A DNA stretch of 64,000 nt from Buchnera aphidicola (Symydobius americanus) (GTDB taxonomy: Bacteria; Pseudomonadota; Gammaproteobacteria; Enterobacterales; Enterobacteriaceae). Positions 32,941 through 42,142 of this stretch are shown one piece after another. The stretch lies in assembly GCF_964059135.1 (NCBI RefSeq), contig NZ_OZ060393.1, positions 382,501 through 446,500 on the forward strand. The letters are read 5' to 3'. Within the stretch, counting starts at the first letter, position 1. The number at the start of each line of letters is the position of its first letter. Below the pieces are notes generated by a model, which had not been told where the DNA came from, ran no database searches, and worked only from the letters and a program-made list of their open reading frames with translations. Made by a program: the position numbers and the translations under genes.

Positions 32941-34320
32941 ATGAAAGATTATAATTCCTTAAATCAAAAAAAACAAAATAAAAATTATATTCCTCCATAT
33001 TCAATTGAAGCAGAACAATCTGTATTAGGTGGTTTAATGCTAGAAAATGAAAAATGGGATCACGTATCACATTATATAATTCCAGAAGATTTTTTTAATC
33101 AATCACATAAGTTAATTTTTCAAGAAATGAAAAAATTAATTGATTTAGGTAATCCAATTGATCTGATTACGTTATCTGAATCATTAAAAAACAAAGGAAA
33201 ACTAGAAAAAATAGGCAATTTTTCTTATTTATCAGAATTATCTAGAAATACACCAAGTACCGAAAATATTATAGCATATGCAAAAATTGTTAAAGAACAA
33301 TCTATTCTACGAGAAATTATAAATATTGGTAATAATATTGCAAATGTAGGATACCATACAAACGGGAAAACAAGCCAAGAAATTTTAGATTATGCAGAAT
33401 GCAATTTATTTAATATTCATAAAAAACAATACAAAAAAAATTTTCATCCTAAAAATATAAAGATCATGTTAGATAAAACAATTACTATAATTGAAAAATT
33501 AATTCATTCAAAAGATAGTAATATTACAGGTCTAAATACAGGATATATTGATTTAAATAAAAAAACATTAGGGTTTCAAAAATCTGATCTAATAATCATT
33601 GCTTCTAGACCTTCAATGGGAAAAACAACATTTGCGATGAACCTTTGTGAAAATACTGCTATGAAGTATAAGAAACCAATCTTAATTTTTAGTTTAGAAA
33701 TGCCAGGAGAACAAATTGTAATTCGAATGTTAGCATCTCTATCTAGAGTATATCAAAATAATATTAGAACGGGTAAATTAAATGATGAAGATTGGTCTCG
33801 TATTTCAAGTACAATTAATATATTATTAAAAAAAAGAAATATTTACATCGATGATTCTTCTAAATTAACGCCAAATGACATTCGATCAAAAGCAAGAAAT
33901 TTATATCGAAAAAAAAACGGTTTAAGTTTAATCATGATTGATTATTTGCAATTAATTACAGTGCCACATTTATCAGAACATCGAACATTAGAGATAGCAG
34001 AAATTTCTCGAACATTAAAAGCACTCGCAAAAGAATTAAAAATACCTATTATTGCATTATCGCAATTAAATAGATCTTTAGAACAAAGATCAGATAAACG
34101 ACCTATTAATTCTGATTTAAGAGAATCTGGAACATTAGAACAAGACGCGGATTTAATAATGTTTATTTACCGTGATGAAGTATATAATGAAAATAGCGCA
34201 TTAAAAGGAATTGCAGAAATTATTATTGGCAAACAAAGAAATGGACCAATTGGAACAATTCAATTAACATTTAATGGTAAATTTTGTAGATTCGATAATT
34301 ACCACGAATATAAAAACTAG
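32941..34320 (+). CDS. dnaB: Replicative DNA helicase DnaB
   Basis: Hexameric helicase of the replication fork. It is 459 residues (E. coli 471). The N-terminal domain (PPYSIEAEQSVLGGLML) is followed by the RecA-like domain with Walker A ASRPSMGKTT near residue 222, Walker B LIMIDYLQLI, and the C-terminal KQRNGPIGT segment with the arginine finger. There is no clear ribosome binding site in front of the ATG. It is separated from yqgE by 174 bases, where gshB lies in other genomes. Confidence 0.97.
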   Translation: MKDYNSLNQKKQNKNYIPPYSIEAEQSVLGGLMLENEKWDHVSHYIIPEDFFNQSHKLIFQEMKKLIDLGNPIDLITLSESLKNKGKLEKIGNFSYLSELSRNTPSTENIIAYAKIVKEQSILREIINIGNNIANVGYHTNGKTSQEILDYAECNLFNIHKKQYKKNFHPKNIKIMLDKTITIIEKLIHSKDSNITGLNTGYIDLNKKTLGFQKSDLIIIASRPSMGKTTFAMNLCENTAMKYKKPILIFSLEMPGEQIVIRMLASLSRVYQNNIRTGKLNDEDWSRISSTINILLKKRNIYIDDSSKLTPNDIRSKARNLYRKKNGLSLIMIDYLQLITVPHLSEHRTLEIAEISRTLKALAKELKIPIIALSQLNRSLEQRSDKRPINSDLRESGTLEQDADLIMFIYRDEVYNENSALKGIAEIIIGKQRNGPIGTIQLTFNGKFCRFDNYHEYKN

Positions 34321-34406
34321 TATTTATCTTAATAAAAAATTGTAATATATCAAAATAATTCTAAAATTCAAAATATTAATTATTTTAACAATAAATTACG
34401 AAAAAC

Positions 34407-34435
34407 TTGTGTATACTAAAAAAATAAAATATAAT
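34407..34435 (+). promoter_or_regulatory. Candidate sigma-70 promoter for yqgE-ruvX
   Basis: TTGTGT (34407-34412) is followed after exactly 17 bases by a perfect TATAAT (34430-34435), 60 bases before the yqgE start codon. The -35 box matches the consensus at only three of six positions, and TATAAT is common in such A/T-rich DNA, so this is tentative. Confidence 0.4.
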
Positions 34436-34494
34436 TTAATTAAAATCAACACAAACGAAATATACATCATTTAACTATTGAGTAAAATAAACAA

Positions 34495-35058
34495 ATGATC
34501 CTACAAAATCATTTTTTAATTGCTATGCCTGGAATTAAAAATAATCGTTTTAAAGAATCTGTAATATATATCTGTGAACATAACAAACACGGTGCGATGG
34601 GAATTATTATAAATAAAGCAATTAAAAACCTCACTATTAAAAAAATTCTAAAAAAATTAAATATTAATACTTCAACTTGTTTGTTTGGACCTAGAATTAG
34701 TGATCCTGTACTGATGGGTGGATTTCATTCAGAAGATAGAGGGTTTATAATACATTCATCAAAAATAGAATTTTCATCTAGTATAAACATTTCTAATGAC
34801 GTATTTATGACAACATCAAGAGATATTTTAGAATCTGTAGGTGAGTTAGAAGAACCAAATAATATATTAGTTGCATTAGGATATTGTATATGGGGGAAAG
34901 ATCAATTAGAACAAGAAATTTTAAATAATTTTTGGTTAACAGCATTGGCTAATAAAGAAATATTGTTTGATACTCCCATTAAACAAAAATGGGCAAAAGC
35001 TGCTGAAAATATAGGTATAGATATAAAAAAAATTTCTTTAAATGCAGGATATGCATAA
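34495..35058 (+). CDS. yqgE: YqgE/AlgH family protein, function unknown
   Basis: A 187-residue protein of the UPF0301 family (E. coli YqgE is also 187). Recognisable segments are NHFLIAMPGI near the start, HGAMGIIINKAI, VLMGGFHSEDRGFI and ALGYCIWGKDQLEQEI. The biochemical role is not known. It lies 3 bases before ruvX and is almost always next to it in gammaproteobacteria, which suggests a related function. Confidence 0.94.
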   Translation: MILQNHFLIAMPGIKNNRFKESVIYICEHNKHGAMGIIINKAIKNLTIKKILKKLNINTSTCLFGPRISDPVLMGGFHSEDRGFIIHSSKIEFSSSINISNDVFMTTSRDILESVGELEEPNNILVALGYCIWGKDQLEQEILNNFWLTALANKEILFDTPIKQKWAKAAENIGIDIKKISLNAGYA

Positions 35059-35061
35059 TAC

Positions 35062-35484
35062 ATGATTATACTTTCATTAGATTTTGGAACAAAAAATATA
35101 GGAGTAGCAATTGGACAGCAAATAACCTGTACTGCAAATACAAGAGACTCTATTAAAGTAAAAAATGGAATCCCAGATTGGGGAAAAATTTCCTTAATAA
35201 TTAATAATTGGAAACCAAAAATAATTATTATAGGAAAACCTCTTAATATGAATGGATCTTACCAAAATATTATAAAAAAAATAAAAAGATTTGCAAAAGA
35301 ATTATATGAAAAATTTTATATAAAAATAAAATTATATGATGAACGATTAACTACAATAGAAGCAAAATCAATCCTATTTAAAATAGGGGGATATAAAAAA
35401 TTAAATAAAAATATAATAGATTCCTTATCAGCTGCACTAATATTAGAAAGCTGGTGTTTAAATTATAAAAAAAATAAAAAATAA
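35062..35484 (+). CDS. ruvX: RuvX/YqgF family pre-16S rRNA nuclease
   Basis: RNase H-fold protein implicated in maturation of the 5' end of 16S rRNA, earlier proposed as a Holliday junction resolvase. It is 140 residues (E. coli 138). Catalytic acids are in LSLDFGTKNIGVA (near residue 6), in YDERLTT and in the IDSLSAALIL segment near the C-terminus. In a genome with a split rRNA operon an rRNA-processing role is plausible. Confidence 0.94.
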   Translation: MIILSLDFGTKNIGVAIGQQITCTANTRDSIKVKNGIPDWGKISLIINNWKPKIIIIGKPLNMNGSYQNIIKKIKRFAKELYEKFYIKIKLYDERLTTIEAKSILFKIGGYKKLNKNIIDSLSAALILESWCLNYKKNKK

Positions 35485-35557
35485 TCAAATTCATATAAAC
35501 ATAGTAATATAAATAAAAAATCATCACATAATAACTTATACATTACAAAAAAAATAA

Positions 35558-36694
35558 ATGATTGTTTTACCAAAATTAAGTTTATATATTCATATACCCT
35601 GGTGTTCTAAAAAATGTCCATACTGTGATTTTAATTCATATGTATCAAAAAAAAATATTCCAGAAAAAAAATATGTTGAAAATTTAATAAAAGATTTTCA
35701 TAATGATAAAAAATTTATACAAAACAGAAAAATACAAACCATATTCATAGGAGGAGGGACACCTAATCTATTAAGTAACAATTCTATTAAAAATTTAATT
35801 GAAAATATTAAAAATTCTAGTGAAATAAATAAATTAACAGAAATTACTATTGAAGTAAATCCAGAATCAATTAATATAGAAAAAATATTAGAATATATAA
35901 ATATTGGAATTAACAGGATATCAATAGGAATACAAAGTTTTAATCAAAAATCATTAAAATTACTTGGAAGAAATCATACTGAAGAAATTTCAACCAATCT
36001 TTTACACGCAATAAAAAAAAATAGGATAAATTCTAATATAGATCTAATTTACGGAACCCCAGAACAAACATTACAAGATTGTTTAAATGATCTAAAAAAA
36101 GCAATATTTATGGATCCTACACATATTTCATGGTATCAATTGAGTATAGAAAAAAATACTCCGTTTTATTTTGAAAAATTAAATTTACCAAATGAAGAAA
36201 CTATATGGAAAATGTATAATATAGGAGATAAATTGTTAAAACAATCAAAATATAAACGATATGAAATTTCTTCATACTCTAAACCAAATTTTGAATGCTT
36301 ACACAACTTAAACTATTGGCATTTTGGAGACTATATTGGAATAGGTTGTGGCGCTCATAGTAAAATTACTCACACAAATGGAAATATTACTAGATTTATA
36401 AAAAAAAAAAATATCTACCATTATTTATCTAGTAATAAATATATTCAAAAAAAATATAAAGTCTTAAACCAAGAAAAACCATTTGAATATTTTTTGAATA
36501 CATTTAGATTATTTCATCCAATTAAAAAAAAATATTTCTCCTTATATACCGGATTAAGCATAAAAAAAATTCAAAAACAAATTAATCAATGTATTCAAGA
36601 AAAATATATTACCGAAACTAATAAATATTGGATTGTATTACCAAAAGGAAGAAATTTTTTAAACAACCTATTAGAATTATTTATTGAATATTAA
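35558..36694 (+). CDS. hemW: Radical SAM heme chaperone-like protein HemW
   Basis: Family of coproporphyrinogen oxidase-like proteins, in E. coli a heme chaperone. It is 378 residues, the E. coli length. The cluster-binding motif CSKKCPYC lies at about residues 16-23, followed by the GGGTPNLL SAM-binding motif and, later, HNLNYWHFGDYIGIGCGAHS. A run of 12 adenines (36400-36411) is in frame. Together with hemC it is one of two heme-linked genes in the window. It converges on trmB. Confidence 0.94.
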   Translation: MIVLPKLSLYIHIPWCSKKCPYCDFNSYVSKKNIPEKKYVENLIKDFHNDKKFIQNRKIQTIFIGGGTPNLLSNNSIKNLIENIKNSSEINKLTEITIEVNPESINIEKILEYINIGINRISIGIQSFNQKSLKLLGRNHTEEISTNLLHAIKKNRINSNIDLIYGTPEQTLQDCLNDLKKAIFMDPTHISWYQLSIEKNTPFYFEKLNLPNEETIWKMYNIGDKLLKQSKYKRYEISSYSKPNFECLHNLNYWHFGDYIGIGCGAHSKITHTNGNITRFIKKKNIYHYLSSNKYIQKKYKVLNQEKPFEYFLNTFRLFHPIKKKYFSLYTGLSIKKIQKQINQCIQEKYITETNKYWIVLPKGRNFLNNLLELFIEY

Positions 36695-36714
36695 GATATA
36701 TAAATTATAATATG

Positions 36715-37452
36715 TTATTTTTGTATAGAACGAAAAAATAATTCAAAAATTTCTTGTTTTAAAAAAAGAGCTTTTTTTTCAAAATTGGTTACTACTCTTG
36801 CAGGAGACATTAACATGCACGTAGAATTCTTTGATATATTAACATATCCAATAGCATCATTCATAATTTTCAAAATACTTTGAGCATAAGACGCAGAATC
36901 AGTAACTATATGTAATAAACCACCAAACATTAATTTCTTTAAAAGAAGTTTAATAAATGAATAATTAAATATTCTTCTTTTATGATGTCTAAATTTTGGC
37001 CAAGGATCTGGAAAAAAAAATTGAATAGTATGTAGCGTATGATCTAAAATCATATATTTTAAAACCTCAACTGCATCATGCGCAATAATTTTTATATTTT
37101 TTATATTAGATATATATATTTTTTTCATACAAGAAATAATTCCAGATATATGTACTTCAATTCCTAAAATATTTCTATCTAAATTAGAGGATGCTGTATG
37201 TAATAAGGAATCACCGTTACCAAAACCTATTTCCACAATTAATGGAAAATTGTTTTTATAAACAAGATTATTTAGATCAATCATCTCTTGCTTAAAGTTT
37301 ATTCCAATACTTGGCCAATATTTTTTAAAAAAATAAATATCATTTTTTTTTAATTTTCTATTACGACAAACAAAACTACGAACCTGTCGTAAAAATATAT
37401 GATTAATATTATATGTAGGTGTAATTAAATTATTAACTAATTTATATTTCAT
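36715..37452 (-). CDS. trmB: tRNA (guanine-N7)-methyltransferase
   Basis: Makes m7G46 in the variable loop of tRNAs using S-adenosylmethionine. The start is the ATG at 37452 (MKYKLVNNL) behind an AGGT box, giving 245 residues (E. coli 239); the in-frame TTG at 37470 is rejected. Motifs are VEIGFGNGDSLL for SAM and QFFFPDPWPKFRHHKRR for tRNA and catalysis. Confidence 0.96.
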   Translation of the reverse strand: MKYKLVNNLITPTYNINHIFLRQVRSFVCRNRKLKKNDIYFFKKYWPSIGINFKQEMIDLNNLVYKNNFPLIVEIGFGNGDSLLHTASSNLDRNILGIEVHISGIISCMKKIYISNIKNIKIIAHDAVEVLKYMILDHTLHTIQFFFPDPWPKFRHHKRRIFNYSFIKLLLKKLMFGGLLHIVTDSASYAQSILKIMNDAIGYVNISKNSTCMLMSPARVVTNFEKKALFLKQEIFELFFRSIQK

Positions 37453-37553
37453 AAAATACCTATCTTTCAAAAATAAAAATATTATATAAATAATTTATCA
37501 CAACATTTAAAACAATTATGATAAATATCATTCAAATATAATTAATCAAAATA

Positions 37554-38591
37554 ATGAACAATTGGAAATTCTCTCAGCTAATTATTAATTGGCAACATCA
37601 ATATGGAAGAAATAATTTACCATGGCAAACTAAAAAAAACCCCTACCATATTTGGATTTCAGAAATTATGTTACAACAAACTCAAGTAAAAACAGTAATA
37701 CCATATTTTAATAAATTTATTAATAAATTTAATAACATTCATATTCTATCAAAAGCTAAACTAAACGATATATTATACTTATGGAGTGGATTAGGATATT
37801 ATCGTCGAGCTAACAACTTATATAAAACTGCAAAAATCATCAAAAATAAATACCAAGGAAATTTTCCAAAAAATATTATCCAATTAATGCAACTACCAGG
37901 GATAGGAAAAACAACCGCTGGAGCAATCTTATCATTTTCATATAATTTTTCATTTCCTATTCTTGATGGAAACGTAAAAAGAATATTAATTAGGTTTTAT
38001 AACATTATCCAAAATCAAAAAAAATCTGATATAGAAAAAATACTATGGAAAAAAATTACCCAAATTACTCCGATTCACCATGCTAATAAATTTAATCAAG
38101 GTATGATGGATTTAGGATCATTAATATGTACTTATAAAGAACCAAAATGTAATATATGCCCAATTTATCAAAATTGTAATTATCAATTAAATAAAAAAAA
38201 TGACAATTTATCTATTAAAAACAATATAAAAAAGAAAAATATGTTTTTTATAATCCTAAGATTTAAAAATTTAATATTTTTAAAACAAAGAAAAAATCAA
38301 AATATATGGAAAAACCTATTTTGTTTTCCAGAATTTCAGAGTGAAATTGATATCAATCATTGGATATTTAAAAAAAATATTAATAATTTAAATTACAGAA
38401 AAATAATATGTATTCACCATCAATTTAGTCACTTAAAAATAAAAATGTATTTTTTTCAATTAAATATAAAAAAAAAACATATATTAAATACAAAGTATAA
38501 TATTTGGTATGATTTAGATAATCCAAAAAAAATCGGATTATCAAAACCGATAAAAAAAATATTATTAATATTAAAAAATATAGAATCATAG
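37554..38591 (+). CDS. mutY: Adenine DNA glycosylase MutY
   Basis: Removes adenine mispaired with 8-oxoguanine and so limits G to T change. It is 345 residues (E. coli 350). Catalytic Glu37 (SEIMLQQTQ) and Asp138 (LDGNVKR) sit at the same positions as in E. coli. The cluster ligands CTYKEPKCNICPIYQNC follow, and a MutT-like C-terminal domain (about 225-345) is retained. It precedes yggX by 12 bases, as in E. coli. Confidence 0.96.
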   Translation: MNNWKFSQLIINWQHQYGRNNLPWQTKKNPYHIWISEIMLQQTQVKTVIPYFNKFINKFNNIHILSKAKLNDILYLWSGLGYYRRANNLYKTAKIIKNKYQGNFPKNIIQLMQLPGIGKTTAGAILSFSYNFSFPILDGNVKRILIRFYNIIQNQKKSDIEKILWKKITQITPIHHANKFNQGMMDLGSLICTYKEPKCNICPIYQNCNYQLNKKNDNLSIKNNIKKKNMFFIILRFKNLIFLKQRKNQNIWKNLFCFPEFQSEIDINHWIFKKNINNLNYRKIICIHHQFSHLKIKMYFFQLNIKKKHILNTKYNIWYDLDNPKKIGLSKPIKKILLILKNIES

Positions 38592-38603
38592 GAAAATTGA
38601 AAT

Positions 38604-38852
38604 ATGAGAATAATTTTCTGTAAATTTTTTAAAAAAATACTAGAAGGACAAGAATATAAAATATATCCTGGAAAAATAGGAGAAGAAATATATCAACATA
38701 TTTCAAAAAAAGCGTGGAAAAAATGGATATCTCAACAAACAAAAATCATTAATGAAAAAAAATTAAATATGAACCATTCCAAAGATTACAAAGAAATCGA
38801 AAAAAACATGATTTCTTTTCTCTTCCATAATAGTAATCATCTTTCTAATTAG
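38604..38852 (+). CDS. yggX: YggX, iron-trafficking / oxidative damage protection protein
   Basis: Small protein linked in Salmonella and E. coli to protection of iron-sulfur clusters from oxidation. It is 82 residues (E. coli 91). It keeps IFCKFFKKILEGQEY with the functionally important cysteine near residue 6, and the INEKKLNMN segment. The C-terminal 9 or so residues are missing. It is in one unit with mutY; mltC, which follows in E. coli, is absent. Confidence 0.94.
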   Translation: MRIIFCKFFKKILEGQEYKIYPGKIGEEIYQHISKKAWKKWISQQTKIINEKKLNMNHSKDYKEIEKNMISFLFHNSNHLSN

Positions 38853-38900
38853 AATAAATATCAAAAATATCAAAATACTTTTATATATGATGTTAATTTT

Positions 38901-40310
38901 TTAATTTTTAATTAAAAAAAAATTATTCAAATACTCCAATAAATTATACAATAATTGAATTTTTTTAAAATCATTAGCATATTTAAGAATTAAATCTTGT
39001 AAATCTAAAAAATATTGATGTAAAAATAATTGATTAAATTTAGTTAATCTATAAAATAACCATTTTTTTTTTTCAATATTATTTAGAATCGAAGGAAAAT
39101 TACGCGCTCGATACCGAAATAACATTTCATAAATCTTTAAATCAGAAAATTTAAAATTTATATTCTGTAAATTAAGAGGTATATTACAATGTATCATTTT
39201 CATTAAAGATATATCATACTGATTAAAAAAAGATGAATAAATTTGTAAATCCACATCATCAGAATTATTCTGATACTTATAATTTCTAAAAAAAAAATCT
39301 ATTTGTTTAAATAAATTTAAATTCTTCTTTAAAATAGATATCTTTAATAAATAATTTTCTATATTAATTCCAAATTTTAAGAATCTCGTTCGATCTAAAA
39401 AATTAATAGGAAATAAAGCAGGACATTGATTAATATATAAAATATTTATTCCTAATAAATTAAGATCTTTCATAGTAAAATTATTATAATTCTTTTTATT
39501 TTTAATATATATAATTAATTGGTTAATATCCATATATAAATCAAAAAAAATTAACATATTTAAATTCTGAACATTCCAAAAAATAGGGAAAATACAACTC
39601 ATATTATTCCTAGCATTTCCAAAACATGCAGAAATATAAATTAAAGGAAAAGAACAAGATTGATTCACTAACATTTTTAAACGATTTTTAATACGATAAG
39701 AAAACAAAAAATGAAATAATTTAGGTGTTCTTGATTTAATTAATTTTGCTAATTCTAATGTTGCATAAATATCAGAACTTGCATTATGAACTTTACTATG
39801 AATAATATTATTTGCATCAGTTAAATGAGATAATTTAAAGGTAGGTAATCCATTATTTTTTGGCCAGACTAAAATATTAGGACAAAAAACATAACATGAT
39901 CGAACAATATTTATTAAATCCCAACGAGAATTATTATTCTTCCAATGCCAACCATAAGGATCAAAAAAATTTCGATAGAATATATTTCTAGTAAATTCAT
40001 CATCAAAACGAATATTATTATAACCAATGATACAGGTATTTTTAACAGAAAAAATATCATAAATCTTTTTTGAAAAATAATATTCGTTTATTCCATTCGA
40101 AATAGCATATTGAGGAGTAATACCGGTAATTAATACAGATCTTAAATTAGGTAAATAGTCATCAGGAGGGGAACAATAAATGGAATAAATATTATCTATG
40201 ATATTAAAATCTTGATCAGTTCTAATACATGCAAATTGCGATGGTTTATCTAATGCTGGATTGATTCCAAAAGTTTCATAATCATAAAATAAAAAATTTA
40301 TTATTGTCAT
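38901..40310 (-). CDS. sbcB: Exodeoxyribonuclease I
   Basis: Degrades single-stranded DNA from the 3' end and takes part in mismatch repair. It is 469 residues (E. coli 475). The DEDDh exonuclease acids are visible in YDYETFG near residue 11, in RFDDEFTRN, and in HNASSDIYAT. The SH3-like and C-terminal helical domains follow, with much Asn/Ile/Lys drift. A run of 11 adenines (39063-39073) lies in frame. A stable inverted repeat lies 35 bases before the start codon. Confidence 0.95.
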   Translation of the reverse strand: MTIINFLFYDYETFGINPALDKPSQFACIRTDQDFNIIDNIYSIYCSPPDDYLPNLRSVLITGITPQYAISNGINEYYFSKKIYDIFSVKNTCIIGYNNIRFDDEFTRNIFYRNFFDPYGWHWKNNNSRWDLINIVRSCYVFCPNILVWPKNNGLPTFKLSHLTDANNIIHSKVHNASSDIYATLELAKLIKSRTPKLFHFLFSYRIKNRLKMLVNQSCSFPLIYISACFGNARNNMSCIFPIFWNVQNLNMLIFFDLYMDINQLIIYIKNKKNYNNFTMKDLNLLGINILYINQCPALFPINFLDRTRFLKFGINIENYLLKISILKKNLNLFKQIDFFFRNYKYQNNSDDVDLQIYSSFFNQYDISLMKMIHCNIPLNLQNINFKFSDLKIYEMLFRYRARNFPSILNNIEKKKWLFYRLTKFNQLFLHQYFLDLQDLILKYANDFKKIQLLYNLLEYLNNFFLIKN

Positions 40311-40533
40311 AAATACTAACTATCTTTATATTTTTAATGAAATCATCAATAGTTGATAAAAATTAATTAATCAACTATTGATAAAATATATAATAATTAT
40401 ATTATAATAAAAATATAAAATTTAAAAAAATAGTCATTCAAGATGATAATAAATTAAAATAATTATGTAAACAAAATAATATATAATTAATAAAAATCTT
40501 AATTTTATAAAAAAGTATTTAAAATAATTCTTT
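40311..40533. other. Gap between tRNA-Asn and sbcB with an inverted repeat
   Basis: About 220 A/T-rich bases. A perfect 13-base inverted repeat (40345-40357 and 40370-40382, loop 12 bases) stands out by its length. On neither strand is it followed by a U-tract, so it is not a classic terminator. It lies in the likely 5' untranslated region of sbcB, downstream of tRNA-Asn in the same direction. Confidence 0.5.
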
Positions 40534-40606
40534 CTCCTCCGACTGGGCTCGAACCAGTGACATACGGATTAACAGTCCGCCGTTCTACCAACTGAACTAC
40601 AGAGGA
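40534..40606 (-). tRNA. tRNA-Asn (anticodon GUU)
   Basis: 73 bases with acceptor stem TCCTCTG/CGGAGGA, anticodon loop CTGTTAA (GTT), T-loop GGTTCGAGCCC and discriminator G, matching E. coli tRNA-Asn closely. CCA is not encoded. Confidence 0.97.
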
Positions 40607-40767
40607 TAATTTTTTTTATTATAGCAATTATCTACAATTTTGTCAAAAATTTTATACTATATAAAAGTAAAAAAAAATAATAATCTTAAATTATTATCTA
40701 ATTTAAATATGTTATTAAAATTTCAAATTAATTAATAATAAATATAGATTATATTGAAATTTTGATT

Positions 40768-40773
40768 TATAAT
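40768..40773 (+). promoter_or_regulatory. -10 box before tRNA-Ile2
   Basis: A perfect TATAAT ends 10 bases before the tRNA gene, giving a predicted start near 40780, only a few bases before the mature 5' end. A weak -35 candidate (TAGATT, 40745-40750) sits 17 bases upstream. Confidence 0.4.
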
Positions 40774-40783
40774 AGACTTATTA

Positions 40784-40856
40784 GGCCCTTTAGCTCAGTG
40801 GTCAGAGCAGGCGACTCATAATCGCTTGGTCGCTGGTTCAAATCCAGCAAGGGCCA
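40784..40856 (+). tRNA. tRNA-Ile2 (anticodon CAU, lysidine type)
   Basis: 73 bases, nearly identical to E. coli tRNA-Ile2: acceptor GGCCCTT/AAGGGCC, anticodon stem-loop GGCGACTCATAATCGCTT, variable loop and T-arm as in that tRNA. The CAU anticodon could suggest methionine, but the body is clearly the Ile2 type, which needs TilS to convert C34 to lysidine and then reads AUA, a frequent codon in this genome. CCA is not encoded. Confidence 0.94.
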
Positions 40857-40937
40857 AAAAAATATTTTATATTATAAAACATTTCATTCCGTCTTTAAAA
40901 ATAAAAATATATTTAAAATATAACATGTGAGTAATAT

Positions 40938-41594
40938 ATGACGTGGAAAAATAAATTTATTGAATTTTCTTTAAAAAAAGGTGCTTTACAATTTGGAAAT
41001 TTCAAATTAAAATCTGGCAGAAATAGTCCATACTTCTTCAATTCAAAATATTTTTACACAGGATCAGATTTATTAAAATTAAGTCAATTTTATGTAGATA
41101 TGATTATAAGAGATCCAATAAAAATTGATATTTTATTTGGATTAGCTTATAAAGGTATCCCTATCGCAACAACAATAGCAATTATATTATATAAAAAATA
41201 CAATATAAATTTAAAATATACATTTAATCGAAAAGAAATTAAAACATATGGCGAAAAGGGAATTATCGTTGGAAATAATATCCAAAAAAAAAATATAATT
41301 ATCATTGATGATGTAATTACATCCGGAATAACTATTCAGGAATCTATATCAATTATCCAAAAAAATAGTAATGATAATATTATCTCTAATATATTCGTAG
41401 CATTAGATAGAAGAGAACGCGGCACAATAAAAAAAAATAGCGCTATAGAACAGATTAAAAACCAATATTCATGCAATGTATTTTCAATTATTAATATATA
41501 TGACCTAATTGAATATCTCTCTCTCAAAAAAATATATCCAGAAAAAATAAAAAAAATCCAAGATTACCAAAAATCATACGGAATACATCAGTAA
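40938..41594 (+). CDS. pyrE: Orotate phosphoribosyltransferase
   Basis: Fifth step of pyrimidine synthesis, joining orotate to PRPP. It is 218 residues (E. coli 213). The motif LKSGRNSPYFFN is near the N-terminus, and the PRPP-binding motif IIIDDVITSGIT is in the second half. FGLAYKGIPIATT binds orotate. It converges on dut, which is next to pyrE in E. coli too. Confidence 0.96.
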   Translation: MTWKNKFIEFSLKKGALQFGNFKLKSGRNSPYFFNSKYFYTGSDLLKLSQFYVDMIIRDPIKIDILFGLAYKGIPIATTIAIILYKKYNINLKYTFNRKEIKTYGEKGIIVGNNIQKKNIIIIDDVITSGITIQESISIIQKNSNDNIISNIFVALDRRERGTIKKNSAIEQIKNQYSCNVFSIINIYDLIEYLSLKKIYPEKIKKIQDYQKSYGIHQ

Positions 41595-41625
41595 TTTAAT
41601 TAACTAAAAGAATCAATAAAATTAT

Positions 41626-42090
41626 TCATTTTATACCGGAAGAACCAAATCCATTTACATTACGGTCTGTTTTATATTTAAAATTAGATACTATATTAAA
41701 AACTGGCTTAATAATTGGAACAAAAACTAATTGTGCAATACGATCACCAAAATGAATAAAAAATTTTTTATCACTTCGATTCCATAAAGAAACCATTAGC
41801 TCACCCTGATAATCAGAATCAATTAAACCAATTGAATTACCCAATATAATACCATATTTATGACCTAAACCAGAACGAGGTAAAATCATTGCTGTAATGA
41901 GTGGGTTTTTTATAAAAATACCAATACCTGTTGGTATCAAAATAACTTGATTTGGAAAAATAATAACATTTTTTTGTATTAAACACGCTCTTAAATCAAT
42001 AGCGGAAGAACCAGAAGTAGAATATTGTAAACATGAAAATTGTTCTAAAAATCGTTTATTTAATACTATTAAATTAATTATAGGATTCAT
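41626..42090 (-). CDS. dut: dUTPase
   Basis: Hydrolyses dUTP to dUMP, keeping uracil out of DNA. All five family motifs are present in order: TSGSSAIDLRA, PRSGLG, GLIDSDYQGE, RIAQLVF and the C-terminal GFGSSG. I prefer the ATG at 42090 (154 residues; E. coli 151) because it aligns with the family start. An ATG at 42114 would add eight residues. Neither has a clear ribosome binding site. Confidence 0.94.
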   Translation of the reverse strand: MNPIINLIVLNKRFLEQFSCLQYSTSGSSAIDLRACLIQKNVIIFPNQVILIPTGIGIFIKNPLITAMILPRSGLGHKYGIILGNSIGLIDSDYQGELMVSLWNRSDKKFFIHFGDRIAQLVFVPIIKPVFNIVSNFKYKTDRNVNGFGSSGIK

Positions 42091-42142
42091 AAAATTATAA
42101 AAAAAATCAATCATAAAAAAATATTATTAAAATAAAAAATAA

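Noticed and set aside
40784-40856. tRNA-Met reading of the CAU tRNA
   Set aside because: The body matches E. coli tRNA-Ile2 almost base for base, unlike elongator or initiator tRNA-Met.
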